The notes: a model not told the origin generated them from the sequence alone. Shown: positions 1-8,662, counted from the first letter of the stretch. The stretch is 19,783 nucleotides of DNA from JBDIBB01 sp039812685 (GCA_039812685.1 JBDIBB010000075.1:1-19783); one strand, 5' to 3'. Translations and numbers: made by a program.

Positions 1-2
1 AC

Positions 3-443
3 GCGCCGCCCGCATCAACGCCGCCGATCGAGCCCACGGCGCCGACGCTGTTTCCAGACGCCGTTCCGCTCGCTGGCACGCCCGAGCCGGCCGGAGGTGG
101 CGGGCAGGACGCGCCGGCTGCAGCATCGACGGAGATCGTCGCCCGCGACGTGGGCTCGCACGCGCACGCGGAGAACGCCGGGATGGACGCCGGTTCGCAA
201 GCCGACGTCCCGCCAGACGAAGCGACGCCGCCCGACGAGGTGGTGCCGCCCGCGGAAGCCACGACCGGGAAGGCCCCGGCTCGCGGCGGCCGCACGCGGA
301 AGACCACGGCCGGGCAGTCCGAGGGCAGCCGCACGCGAAAGACACCCGGAACCAAGGCCGCCTCGACGGCCAGGAAGCGTACGGCGGCCGCGACCCCGGC
401 GCGGCGTGGCGGCCGCAAGCGTGAGGAGCCTTCGCCGGAATGA
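3..443 (+). CDS. C-terminal fragment of unidentified Pro/Ala-rich protein with basic tail
   Basis: The frame is open from the left edge to a TGA at 441-443, with mostly G/C third positions, so I read it as the 3' end of a longer gene whose start is outside the window. The visible ~146 residues are low complexity. First comes a Pro/Ala/Glu-rich acidic stretch. The last ~55 residues form a Lys/Arg/Thr/Ala-rich tail with two RTRKT motifs and a GGRKR motif before the terminal EEPSPE. Such tails occur on nucleic-acid-binding proteins, including some ribonuclease E/G relatives and histone H1-like proteins, but no folded domain is visible, so no function is assigned. A GTG at 150 could start a 97-residue reading, but nothing marks it as a real start. 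The gene is codirectional with ccmH, 97 bp upstream of it. Confidence 0.6.
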   Translation, partial: APPASTPPIEPTAPTLFPDAVPLAGTPEPAGGGGQDAPAAASTEIVARDVGSHAHAENAGMDAGSQADVPPDEATPPDEVVPPAEATTGKAPARGGRTRKTTAGQSEGSRTRKTPGTKAASTARKRTAAATPARRGGRKREEPSPE

Positions 444-540
444 CCCGTGAAGTCGATGACCGGCGGGCGGATCGCCAGGACGGCCGCCGCCGGAAGACCC
501 TGTCGGCCGTCCCCCATCGTCCCGATCAGGAGCGCTCGTG

Positions 541-1008
541 ATGTTCGCAGCGTTGTTCGCCCTCGTGCTCGCCGTCCAGTTGCCGGCCCCGCCGCCCGCG
601 CTCCCGCCCGAACTCGAACGCGAGGCCCTGCGGCTCGAGACCAAGGTGATTGCCCCCTGTTGCTGGTCGCAGCAGGTGTCGGTACACGACTCGCCGGCTG
701 CCACGCAGATGCGCTCCGACATCCGGCGGCGACTCGGCGAGGGGCAGGCCGAGCAAGCCATCCTCGCGGCCTACGTGTCGGAGTACGGGGAGCGCATCCT
801 GGCCGAGCCGCCGGCCCGGGGCTTCACGCGATTGCTCTACGTGATGCCGCCGCTCCTCGGCCTCACCGGCATCGGGCTGCTCGTCATCTTCGTGCGCCGG
901 TTCGCGCGGCGCGGCAGCGGAGCGCACGCCCTGGCGACGGCCGGGGGCGGGGCCCCGGCCGCGGCGCTGGACCGCCGGCTGGACGAGGAACTCCGCGACA
1001 TGGACTGA
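541..1008 (+). CDS. ccmH: CcmH/CycL-family cytochrome c maturation protein with variant Cys motif
   Basis: The 155-residue protein has the layout of the CcmH/NrfF family, which works in the periplasm keeping apocytochrome c CXXCH cysteines reduced for haem ligation. A hydrophobic N-terminus (residues 1-15) is followed by a Pro-rich segment and the family core: a Cys site at 36-45, a conserved MR..IR helix near 57-63, an ILAAYVSEYGERIL segment (73-86) and one membrane helix (about 98-119), then a short charged tail. The usual LRCxxCQ redox motif reads IAPCCWSQQ, so the two cysteines (C40, C41) are adjacent. AGGAG at 528-532 lies 8 nt before ATG 541, which favours this start over the GTG at 538. 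No other ccm gene is in the window. The gene converges on the PEGA gene, with 51 bp between the stops. Family assignment is fairly sure; whether it is redox active is not. Confidence 0.8.
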   Translation: MFAALFALVLAVQLPAPPPALPPELEREALRLETKVIAPCCWSQQVSVHDSPAATQMRSDIRRRLGEGQAEQAILAAYVSEYGERILAEPPARGFTRLLYVMPPLLGLTGIGLLVIFVRRFARRGSGAHALATAGGGAPAAALDRRLDEELRDMD

Positions 1009-1015
1009 GCCCGTG

Positions 1016-1057
1016 GGCGGGCGGGGTCCTGCCGCGAGGGCGCGGCCGGCGCCCGCC
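1016..1057. terminator. Possible bidirectional terminator hairpin between convergent genes
   Basis: GGCGGGCG (1016-1023) can pair perfectly with CGCCCGCC (1050-1057) around a 26-nt G/C-rich loop. It fills most of the gap between the ccmH stop and the stop of the convergent giant gene. There is no T-tract on either side, so intrinsic termination is unproven, and such pairings are common by chance in DNA this G/C-rich. Confidence 0.3.
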
Positions 1058-1059
1058 GG

Positions 1060-4000
1060 TCAGAAGCGGATCGACGTCGTCTGGCGCGCCCTCACCGTCA
1101 CCACCTGCTGGGGACGAATCTGGCCTGACTCGGCGTGCGACAGCACCACGTTGTGAGTGCCGACGGTCACGCGCAGCGGCTCGGCCAGTGGCGTCGTGGC
1201 CTTCAGTTCGCCGTCCACGAACACCTGCGTTCCCGCGGGTGCGCTGACCTCGATCGCCCCGGCAGGCGCCTCGATCGACAGCGTCTCGGTCCCGCCAGGC
1301 GTGATCTCCACACGACGTTTCTCCGCGACGCCATAGGTCGTGTTCACCAGTTCCAGCTGGTGGACACCGGGCGACAGCAGCAGCTTCCCGTCCTCGCTGG
1401 TGCCCAGCCGGCGGCCCTCCTCACGAACCTCCATCTTGAAGGGCGCGAACACCTGCAACCATCCCGAGAAGATCGAGATGTCGAGTTCCGAGACCACGCC
1501 GGCCGTCACCTGGATCTGGCGACGTACGGTACCGGCCTCCGCCTCCACGCTCACCTGATGATGACCGGCCGTGAGTCCTTCGATCACGACAGGCGTCACC
1601 CCCCGCAGCTCTCCGCCAATCAGGACCTTCGCGCCGCCTGGCGTGGAGGTCACCTTGAGCGACCCCGTGGAGCGTCCCTCCGACCAGTTCACGTGCTGCT
1701 TCGTCTGCCTGCCGGCGGCCACCTCGACAGCCAGCGTCCTGGTCGATCCGTGCCCGCGAACCTCCACCGTGTGGCGTCCAGCGGCCAGCTCGACGGTGAC
1801 CGGAGTGATGCCGCGCGTATGTCCGTCGACAGCCACTTCGAGGCCCACGATCGACGCCTCGATGGTGAGCGTCCCGTTTCCAGCCGGCCGAAGCGCGAAG
1901 TAGGCGCCAACCCCTCCAGCCGCCAGCAACGCCACCACCGCCGCGATCGCGGGGACGAGCCTGGCCAGCCGCCTGGCCGGCGGTGCGACGACCGCGCCCG
2001 TCAGGAGGCCCGGCGACACATCGCCCTGAGGATCCGGTACCGGCGCAAGCGATCGCGTCCACGCAGCGCCGACTGGGCCTGTGCTCCCGTCACGAGCCAC
2101 GGCCGGCGCTATCACGGGCCGCTGGGCCACGGGCACGTCGGCGGCCGGAGCCAGCGGTCGGACAGGGGCCGCCACTGACGCCGATCCAACCGTCACCGCA
2201 GCCGCGGCTGGATCTGGTGAGTACACCGATGCCCGATCGGAGTCGGCCGGGATGGTGGGGGCCACCGCCAGCGGTGACGCCTCGGCGGCGCCGGCCGGCA
2301 ACGGATCACCCGCCAGCCACGGCGCGTAATTGGGCAGGGTCGCCTCGAACGACGGTGAGTCGGCGAGGATCACCCGCTCGCGCTGAACTGTCACGTCTGG
2401 CGCAGCCACCGGGCTCGCCGGCACCGGTTCGCGATCGACGCGACGGGCGACCGTCGACCAACTCTCACGGCTGGAGGTCAAGGCACGGCGCTCGGCCAGC
2501 GGCGAGTCGTCCTGCGTCGAGGCGGCGATGGAGAGCGGTGTTGGCCCGTGCGCCGGCGGAGCCGTCACGGCAGCCGGCGTCCCAGGCGGGGCCGGCGCGA
2601 CCGCCGGCGAAAACACGGCGGCGGTTGGCTTGCCGGCTCCGGATGGCCGCCGGCTGCGGCTGCGCGAACGGCGGCGCTTCGTGGCCTCGACGCGCCCGGC
2701 AGGCCTCGGGGTTCCGGGTTCGACATCGCCGGCGGCTGCGGCAGGACGCCCGCTCGCAGAGTCTGCCAGAGGAATCGACTCGACACCTTCGCCAGGCACG
2801 AGGTCCGGCGAACCGGCGGGCGCGAGGCCGGGCGACGGGCTGGCATCGGCCGGTGCCGACGCGGCCAGTGGCTCGAGTGGGACGTCGGTCGCCGGCGCGG
2901 CGTCCTCGACAGACGACTCGGGAGCAGGCTGGCACGCCGGCGCGAGGTTCCGGGCCGCCTCCTCGGCGTCCTCGATCGCTTCGAGTTCCCGCAGCAGCGC
3001 CGCCAGATCCGCGTCGGTCTCCGGATCCGGCGCCGCAGGCGCCACGGGCGGCACAGGGGCCGTGTCGACCGACGATGGCGCGCCGCCGGACACTTCGGCC
3101 TCGGATCTGGACACGGCTCGCGCCGGCTCTCCCGCAGCCGTCGTCGCCACGGGCTCACGATCCGCGTCTGCCGGACGCCGGTCGGAATCGGCGGCTTCTG
3201 CGCTGGGCGATTCCGCCGGCTCCGCCGGCACCTGGACCACGTCGACGGGCAACTCGACGGCCGGCTCGATGTCCACGAGCGCGGCGAGCAGCACCAGGTC
3301 GGCCGCCAGCGCTGCCCGCTGGAGGTCCTCAGGCAACGGCTCAGGTGCGGGCACGACGCGCAGGCGGCTCACGTCGAGCGCGGCCACGTCGAGGACCAGG
3401 CCTTCACCCGGCACGAACCGCGGCTCGGCATGAGCATCGGAGGCGGCCGCTGGGTCAGCCTCCGGAGGCCCTTCGAGCGCGGCAGCGGGGCCGACGCTGG
3501 CGACAAGCGGTGTCGCCTCCGGTGCGGCCAGTCGCTCCGCTTCGATGCACTCATCGTCGCCCATCGCAATCGCGGCGTCGGCCTCGCCGGCGATGACCTC
3601 GTCGCCAGAACGGGTGCCCGCCAGGGCAGGTTCCGCACGTGGCGTCTGGGCCTTCGGCGGCCCGCCCGCCTGTTCGGCCGCGTGCTCCAGCGTCAACTCC
3701 GCGAGCGCCGCGTCCAGTCCCGGAATGGACAGCGACGGCTGGGCACTGACCGGATCGGTGTGGCCGGCGGTCCGTTCCGGTGTGAGCGTCGCCTCGTTCG
3801 CGACCTCGCCGGCCGTCTCCGACTCGCCTGCGAGGATCGCGGCGGGAATCGATTCGATCGACGCCGCGCCGGCCGGTGCGGCCAACGCCGGCTGGTCGAC
3901 TTCCGCCACGGCTTCGGAGGCCGGGCCGACGTCCCCGTCGGCTGGCGCGGGAGCCGCTGGCGCCGCCATCGAGGCCGATTCCTCAATCAGCGTCAGCCGC

Positions 4001-6564
4001 GCGACGACGGTGAACGACGGGGCCGGGGCCGACACCAGCCGGAGCACGTCTGAACGCGCCACGACTTGCGCGAGCCGCCCCTCGGGCGCCAGCAGGGCCA
4101 GCGACACGCGGTCATCCGAGGTCCGCGCGGGAAGCGCTGTCGGTTCCGCCAGACTCCGCACCGCAGGCGCGCCGCTGGCTGCCGGCTGTGGCGCAACGAG
4201 TCGCAGGACATGCGGCGTCGCGCGGGCCGGGCGCCTGACGGGCGGAGCCAGCGCCGCGGGGCCCGCGTCAACGGCCGCTGCCAGTTGCGGCAACGCCCGG
4301 CTGGCGAGCGGGCGGGTGGCCTCATCGACCGGCGCCAGACGGAGAGGGGTCGATCGGCTCGTCGCGCCGGCGAGCGGCCCGCGCGGACGACGCTTCGTGA
4401 TCGGCGCGGCGGGTGCGGTCACCGTCGACGGCAACTGCGCGGGCTTTCGGCGTTCGCGCCGCCGCGACCGCCCAGCATCCGGATCCGGCCGGGCCGCTGC
4501 CAGCGGTGCCACCGCGCGCGCCAGCGGAGTCCGGCGTGCGGTGGCCGTCACGCCCGGCAGCCGCGCGCGACGCCGCGCGCGCGGTGCCGGCAGGCTGGGC
4601 CCGGCGACCGCCGCGCACGAGGACGGCAGCAGCCGCGCGTGGTGCATCACCTCGAAGTCGAGCCACAACGTGTCACGGTCGCGCGCGTCGACGGCGGCCG
4701 CGACCGCGGCCGCGGCCGCCTCCACCGCCCGGTCCACGTACGGGGCTGGCGGCACCAGACACCAGACATCCTCCAGCGTCTCGGCGATGGCCTCGATCGA
4801 TCCGGTCGCGGCAGCGTGCCCGATGACACCGGCGACGCTCGCCCGGCCGACGGCCGGCATCCGGGCGGAATCGCTGCTGGAATCCGCGGCCGGTTCGACG
4901 CGCACGGCCGCCATCGGCCACGACGTCGGGAGGGCTGCCAGCGCACGCGCCAGCGCGTCGGGATCGTCGAGAACGAGGTTCTCGGCCTGGATCGGGGGCG
5001 GCAACCCGATGTCGTCGTCTTCGGTCGCCACGGCCTTGAGCTGATCCAGCCCGTCCATCCCGGAGCCCGAGAGCCGGAGCGGCACCTCCCCGAGGATCTC
5101 GACCACCGCGCCCCCATCGTCGGTGGGGATCTCGACGCGGCTCAGGCGCTCGCGGTCGACATGGAACGATGGCGTCGCGGCAGCCACCGACGGCTGGATC
5201 GGGAGCACCGACGCCGGAGCCGGTCCCTCCATGGGTGGGGCGAGCGCCGATTCGGGCGAGGCCTGGGCAAGGTCGTCCAGCAGCCGTGCGAGGGCCGCGG
5301 CCTCGCTGTCGATGCCGGCGGCCGCCTCCGGCGAGGCGACGGGGCCTGTGTCGCCACTCGCCGCCTCGGGCGAGGCGGGCGCGGCAGCGCTCCCTGTCGA
5401 CACGGCCGCGCCGGCGTCGACGCCCGCCGTCACGTCAGCCGCGGCGTCGGGCGGGCCCTGCCCCGCTTCCTCGGCCGCCAGCCGCGCGAGCTCGCGCTCG
5501 AGGAACGCGATCTCCTCGGCCTGCTCCTCCTCGGGCGTCGGGCGCCGCGGGGCACGCTTCGTCCTGCTGCCCGGCAACCTCACCACGGTGGCGCCTGCCG
5601 GCGTGTCGGAGACCTCCGGCGTGCTGTCGCGCTCGGCCACCGCCGGGGCGGCGGGCGCCGCCAACTCCTTCATCAGCGGGCCCAGCCGCTCGACGAAGTG
5701 CTTGAGCGCCGAGGCGCCGGGCGCGTAGGCGCGCTCCTTCTTGATGGCCTCCTCGAGCGCGACCTGGGCCTCGAGCGCGGTGCCCAGCGGCCTGCGCGAC
5801 TCGATCGGGAGCGTTCGCTCGAGCCAGGCGCGCAGCGACGCGGAGAGCGCGCGCTCCCGCCCCGACGGCGGACGCTCGCGAACCTCATCGAGCAGCGCGC
5901 GGATGCGGTCCGGGAACTCGTTCAGCGTGATGGGGCGGCCGAGCAGCGCGGCCAGCACCGTCATCGCCACCATCGCCACGTCGGCGCGCGCGTCGAAGCG
6001 CGGAACGCCAGCCGCCGGCGGCATCGCGATCCGGAACTCCCGCCAGAGACGCGTGCGTGGGTACTGCAACTGCGCGAGCGCGGCGCCAAGACCATGGTCG
6101 ACAATGGCGATGCGCGCCTGGAGCGTGAGGATGAGACGCTCGGGGCCGAGCGCGCCGTGCGTGACGTTGCGCGAGTCGTGCAGGGTGGCGAGCGCCGGCA
6201 GGATCTCGCGGGCGATCTGCAGCGCCGTGTTGATGTCAACCTTCACCCGGCCCTGCTCGGCGGCCTGCAGCACGTGGAACAGGCGGACGCCGGGGATGCG
6301 CTCGGTGTTGATCCACACCGACGAACCGTCGGGCTCGGCGTCGACGCCGCGCAGCCTCGCGAACCGCGCGTGCCGGAAGTTCACGAGACGCGAGGTGCGC
6401 TCATCGACGGCAAAGCCCACGCGTGCCAGGTCCGGCGACAGGTAGAGACGTTCGATGGTGTCGCCGCTGGCCTCGTCGGTGACGTGCACCCGCACGCCGA
6501 GGCCGTCGCGAAACGACTCGTCGCCATCGGGCTGCGGGACAGGGTGTCTCGGGGCCGTTGCCAT
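1060..6564 (-). CDS. Giant single-pass membrane protein: pseudokinase-like domain, disordered linker, PEGA repeats
   Basis: The protein is about 1,834 residues, numbered here from ATG 6564; a GTG at 6573 would add three residues, and neither start has a clear ribosome site. Residues ~20-270 resemble a Ser/Thr kinase fold. The catalytic-loop position reads HGALGPERL (136-144) where HRDLKPEN is expected, the metal loop reads IVDHG (154-158), and a subdomain IX-like RADVAMVAMTVLAALLGRP follows (~193-211). The HRD Asp and the loop Asn are both gone, so I infer a pseudokinase. A Glu-rich, possibly coiled segment (~342-370) leads into ~1,150 residues of Ala/Pro/Val/Glu-rich sequence with two Arg-rich patches (~660-740 and ~1295-1310). 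One membrane helix (1536-1557) precedes about four PEGA-type beta repeats to the C-terminus. Expected topology: kinase-like domain in the cytoplasm, PEGA repeats in the periplasm. It probably has a scaffolding or sensing role; partner unknown. Confidence 0.8.
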   Translation of the reverse strand: MATAPRHPVPQPDGDESFRDGLGVRVHVTDEASGDTIERLYLSPDLARVGFAVDERTSRLVNFRHARFARLRGVDAEPDGSSVWINTERIPGVRLFHVLQAAEQGRVKVDINTALQIAREILPALATLHDSRNVTHGALGPERLILTLQARIAIVDHGLGAALAQLQYPRTRLWREFRIAMPPAAGVPRFDARADVAMVAMTVLAALLGRPITLNEFPDRIRALLDEVRERPPSGRERALSASLRAWLERTLPIESRRPLGTALEAQVALEEAIKKERAYAPGASALKHFVERLGPLMKELAAPAAPAVAERDSTPEVSDTPAGATVVRLPGSRTKRAPRRPTPEEEQAEEIAFLERELARLAAEEAGQGPPDAAADVTAGVDAGAAVSTGSAAAPASPEAASGDTGPVASPEAAAGIDSEAAALARLLDDLAQASPESALAPPMEGPAPASVLPIQPSVAAATPSFHVDRERLSRVEIPTDDGGAVVEILGEVPLRLSGSGMDGLDQLKAVATEDDDIGLPPPIQAENLVLDDPDALARALAALPTSWPMAAVRVEPAADSSSDSARMPAVGRASVAGVIGHAAATGSIEAIAETLEDVWCLVPPAPYVDRAVEAAAAAVAAAVDARDRDTLWLDFEVMHHARLLPSSCAAVAGPSLPAPRARRRARLPGVTATARRTPLARAVAPLAAARPDPDAGRSRRRERRKPAQLPSTVTAPAAPITKRRPRGPLAGATSRSTPLRLAPVDEATRPLASRALPQLAAAVDAGPAALAPPVRRPARATPHVLRLVAPQPAASGAPAVRSLAEPTALPARTSDDRVSLALLAPEGRLAQVVARSDVLRLVSAPAPSFTVVARLTLIEESASMAAPAAPAPADGDVGPASEAVAEVDQPALAAPAGAASIESIPAAILAGESETAGEVANEATLTPERTAGHTDPVSAQPSLSIPGLDAALAELTLEHAAEQAGGPPKAQTPRAEPALAGTRSGDEVIAGEADAAIAMGDDECIEAERLAAPEATPLVASVGPAAALEGPPEADPAAASDAHAEPRFVPGEGLVLDVAALDVSRLRVVPAPEPLPEDLQRAALAADLVLLAALVDIEPAVELPVDVVQVPAEPAESPSAEAADSDRRPADADREPVATTAAGEPARAVSRSEAEVSGGAPSSVDTAPVPPVAPAAPDPETDADLAALLRELEAIEDAEEAARNLAPACQPAPESSVEDAAPATDVPLEPLAASAPADASPSPGLAPAGSPDLVPGEGVESIPLADSASGRPAAAAGDVEPGTPRPAGRVEATKRRRSRSRSRRPSGAGKPTAAVFSPAVAPAPPGTPAAVTAPPAHGPTPLSIAASTQDDSPLAERRALTSSRESWSTVARRVDREPVPASPVAAPDVTVQRERVILADSPSFEATLPNYAPWLAGDPLPAGAAEASPLAVAPTIPADSDRASVYSPDPAAAAVTVGSASVAAPVRPLAPAADVPVAQRPVIAPAVARDGSTGPVGAAWTRSLAPVPDPQGDVSPGLLTGAVVAPPARRLARLVPAIAAVVALLAAGGVGAYFALRPAGNGTLTIEASIVGLEVAVDGHTRGITPVTVELAAGRHTVEVRGHGSTRTLAVEVAAGRQTKQHVNWSEGRSTGSLKVTSTPGGAKVLIGGELRGVTPVVIEGLTAGHHQVSVEAEAGTVRRQIQVTAGVVSELDISIFSGWLQVFAPFKMEVREEGRRLGTSEDGKLLLSPGVHQLELVNTTYGVAEKRRVEITPGGTETLSIEAPAGAIEVSAPAGTQVFVDGELKATTPLAEPLRVTVGTHNVVLSHAESGQIRPQQVVTVRARQTTSIRF

Positions 6565-6796
6565 CGTGTGCACTGGGAGCAGGGCGCGCAGACCCCGGCC
6601 GGTCGCGGGCGCCGATCCCGACGCGGGCGGTGCAACCGCGGCGCCAGCGTCGGGTCACCCATCAATCGGCCAAAGACGGCGGGACTTGCACCGGCGGCGT
6701 ACGCCGGCCGCCCCGGCACGGCCGAGCCGCTTACGATCTCGTCACGCGATCACGGAAACGTTCGCCGGACGAGCGGCCGGCGAGGTGCCGCCTTCC

Positions 6797-6805
6797 TGCT
6801 ACACT
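6797..6805 (+). promoter_or_regulatory. Possible extended -10 element of thrC, implying a leaderless transcript
   Basis: TGCTACACT matches an extended -10 (TGn followed by TACACT, 4 of 6 to TATAAT). It ends 8 nt before the thrC ATG, so transcription would start at about the start codon. No purine-rich ribosome site precedes the ATG and no clear -35 is visible. The divergent intergenic region 6565-6813 otherwise shows only a 12-bp perfect palindrome, CGGCGTACGCCG, at 6695-6706. Confidence 0.25.
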
Positions 6806-6813
6806 CGTCGGTC

Positions 6814-8142
6814 ATGCACCCACGCGCCTGGTTCCGCTGTATCGCCGGCTGCCCCGGCGAGCACCCCCTCGACGTCCCGCTGTATCGCTGTCCCAGGTGC
6901 CAGAACCTGCTGGAGGTGGCCCACGACCTCGACGCGCTGCGCCAGCGTTCGGCCGCAGCCTGGATGCGCCTGTTCGACGATCGCTACAAGCGCACCGCCT
7001 GGCCCTACGGGTCGTCGGTCTGGGGCAAGAAGGAGTGGGTGGCGCCGCACGTCCGCAACGAGAACGTCGTGTCGATGGACGAAGGAGGCACCAACCTGCT
7101 CTGGGCGGAGCGCTTCGGCCGCGAGCTGGGCCTCGAGGATCTGTGGGTGAAGCAGTGCGGGATGGAACACACCGGATCGTTCAAGGATCTCGGCATGACG
7201 GTGCTCGTCACCACCGTCAAGCAGATGATCGCCGACGGCCGGCCGATCCGCGCGATCGCCTGTGCCTCGACGGGCGACACCTCGGCCTCGCTGGCGGCCT
7301 ACGCCGCTGCCGCCGGCATCCCGGCCATCGTCATCCTGCCGCGCGGCAAGGTGTCGACCGCCCAGCTGCTCCAGCCGCTCGCCAACGGCGCGCTCGTGCT
7401 CTCGGTGGACACCGACTTCGACGGCTGCATGGCCCTCGTGCAGCGGCTGACCGTCGAGGAAGGCCTGTACCTGGCCAACTCGATGAACAGTCTCCGGCTC
7501 GAGGGCCAGAAGACGGTCGCCTTCGAGATGGTCCAGCAATGGGACTGGGAGGTGCCCGATCTCATCGTGATTCCGGGTGGCAACCTCGGCAACGTGAGCG
7601 CGCTCGGCGCGGGCTTCGACATGATGGAGACGCTGGGCGTCACCCGGAAGCGCCCGCGCATCGTCGTGGCGCAGGCCGCCGCCGCCAACCCGCTCTATCT
7701 CGCCTACACGAGAGGCTGGCACTTCGAGCCGGTGCAGGCCGGGCCCACGCTGGCCTCCGCGATCCAGATCGGCAACCCCGTATCGGTGCAGAAGGCGATC
7801 CGCACGCTGCAGCGCTACGACGGCATCGTCGAACAGGCCACCGAGGAGGAACTGGCGCACGCGGCCGCCCGGGCCGATCGCACGGGGATGTTCAACTGCC
7901 CGCACACCGGCGTGGCGCTGGCAGCGCTCGTCAAGCTCGTGGAGCGCGGCGAGGTGCGCCCGGCCGATCGCGTGGTGATCGTCTCGACGGCCAACGGGCT
8001 GAAGTTCACCGACTTCAAGCTGCGCTACCACGAATCCACGCTGCCGCTGCCATCGTACCTGGCGAACCGTCCCGTGCAGGTCGACAACGACTACGACCAG
8101 GTGCGGCGCGCGATCGACGACAAGACGGCGCAATTCGCGTGA
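6814..8142 (+). CDS. thrC: Threonine synthase (PLP-dependent)
   Basis: The 442-residue protein is predicted to convert O-phospho-L-homoserine and water to L-threonine and phosphate (EC 4.2.3.1), the last step of threonine synthesis, in the cytoplasm. The N-terminus carries a Zn-ribbon-like pair, C9-x3-C13 and C26-x2-C29 (YRCPRCQN), found in one branch of threonine synthases. The PLP-binding Lys is K124 in HTGSFKDLG. The STGDTSASLAAYAAAAGIP segment and the glycine-rich PGGNLGNVSA phosphate-binding motif fit fold-type II PLP enzymes. Length is normal. The start at ATG 6814 is chosen because the Zn-ribbon follows at once; the frame is open far upstream, but that part is antisense to the giant PEGA gene. 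Cysteate synthase, a methanogen homologue, is a less likely alternative. No hom or thrB gene adjoins it. A strong palindrome follows the stop. Confidence 0.92.
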   Translation: MHPRAWFRCIAGCPGEHPLDVPLYRCPRCQNLLEVAHDLDALRQRSAAAWMRLFDDRYKRTAWPYGSSVWGKKEWVAPHVRNENVVSMDEGGTNLLWAERFGRELGLEDLWVKQCGMEHTGSFKDLGMTVLVTTVKQMIADGRPIRAIACASTGDTSASLAAYAAAAGIPAIVILPRGKVSTAQLLQPLANGALVLSVDTDFDGCMALVQRLTVEEGLYLANSMNSLRLEGQKTVAFEMVQQWDWEVPDLIVIPGGNLGNVSALGAGFDMMETLGVTRKRPRIVVAQAAAANPLYLAYTRGWHFEPVQAGPTLASAIQIGNPVSVQKAIRTLQRYDGIVEQATEEELAHAAARADRTGMFNCPHTGVALAALVKLVERGEVRPADRVVIVSTANGLKFTDFKLRYHESTLPLPSYLANRPVQVDNDYDQVRRAIDDKTAQFA

Positions 8143-8151
8143 TTGCGGCCG

Positions 8152-8181
8152 GCGCCGGCGGGACGCGCGTCCCGCCGGCGC
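8152..8181 (+). terminator. Perfect 30-bp palindrome after thrC (hairpin, probable terminator or attenuator)
   Basis: GCGCCGGCGGGAC (8152-8164) and its exact reverse complement (8169-8181) flank GCGC, making a 13-bp stem with a 4-nt loop and no mismatch. It begins 10 bp after the thrC stop and ends 49 bp before the bactofilin start. There is no T-run downstream, so it could end transcription by an atypical route, protect the thrC 3' end, or be a protein-binding palindrome. Confidence 0.55.
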
Positions 8182-8230
8182 GTCCGCGACGCGCCACGAC
8201 GCCGCGCTTCGTCGTCAGGAGTGTGGCACC

Positions 8231-8662
8231 ATGGAACCCATGATTCCGGATCGCGCGCGGCCGGCCGCCGCCGTGCCCTCGCGCCACAGCAGTCTTGGTT
8301 CGTCGTTCTCGGTCACTGGCGACGTGCTCTGCCGGCAGGATCTCGTGGTGGAAGGCCGAGTGCACGGCAACATCGACCTGCCCGACCATGCGCTCACGAT
8401 CGCGCCGGGCGGACGCGTCGAGGGCCGCGTCTTCGCCCGTGCGGTCACCGTCGCGGGTGCCTTCGACGGGGAGATGACCGCCACCACACGCATCCAGGTG
8501 GTCGAACGGGGATCGCTGGCCGGCGAGATCACCTGCCCGCGCCTGCTCGTCGAGGACGGAGCGCTGGTGCAGGCGCGCGTCGACACCAGGCGCACCGAAC
8601 CCGCGGTGAAGGTGGCGCAGTACCGGCTGGAGAAGCGGCTGGCCGGGCTGGCCGCCGGCTGA
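8231..8662 (+). CDS. Bactofilin (polymer-forming cytoskeletal protein)
   Basis: The 143-residue protein fits the bactofilin (DUF583) family, which forms nucleotide-free filaments at the inner face of the membrane and acts in cell shape, stalk formation or positioning of cell-wall enzymes. Residues ~22-120 show the repeating right-handed beta-helix pattern: short hydrophobic strands separated by Gly turns, as in VVEGRVHGNIDL, APGGRVEGRVFA, VAGAFDGEMTA and ERGSLAGEITC. A Pro/Ala-rich N-terminal tail and a short basic C-terminal tail flank the core, as is usual. Length is typical. AGGAG at 8217-8221 lies 9 nt before ATG 8231; ATG 8240 is possible but its spacing is poorer. It follows thrC by 88 bp, which contain a strong palindrome, so it may be transcribed separately. 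Partner unknown. Confidence 0.9.
   Translation: MEPMIPDRARPAAAVPSRHSSLGSSFSVTGDVLCRQDLVVEGRVHGNIDLPDHALTIAPGGRVEGRVFARAVTVAGAFDGEMTATTRIQVVERGSLAGEITCPRLLVEDGALVQARVDTRRTEPAVKVAQYRLEKRLAGLAAG

Noticed and set aside
447..1247. 266-residue plus-strand frame overlapping ccmH
   Set aside because: It covers ccmH in another frame and extends into the antisense of the PEGA repeats; no ribosome site and an Arg/Ala/Pro-rich composition.
6695..6706. 12-bp palindrome CGGCGTACGCCG in the divergent region upstream of thrC
   Set aside because: Could be an operator, but a short G/C palindrome is expected by chance at this composition and it has no positional link to a clear promoter.
4066..6813. Long plus-strand open frame running into thrC (could suggest a 1,358-residue protein)
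   Set aside because: It is antisense to the PEGA gene, Arg/Gly/His-rich as expected from reversed high-G+C codons, and has no recognisable domain. Only the part from 6814 is threonine synthase.
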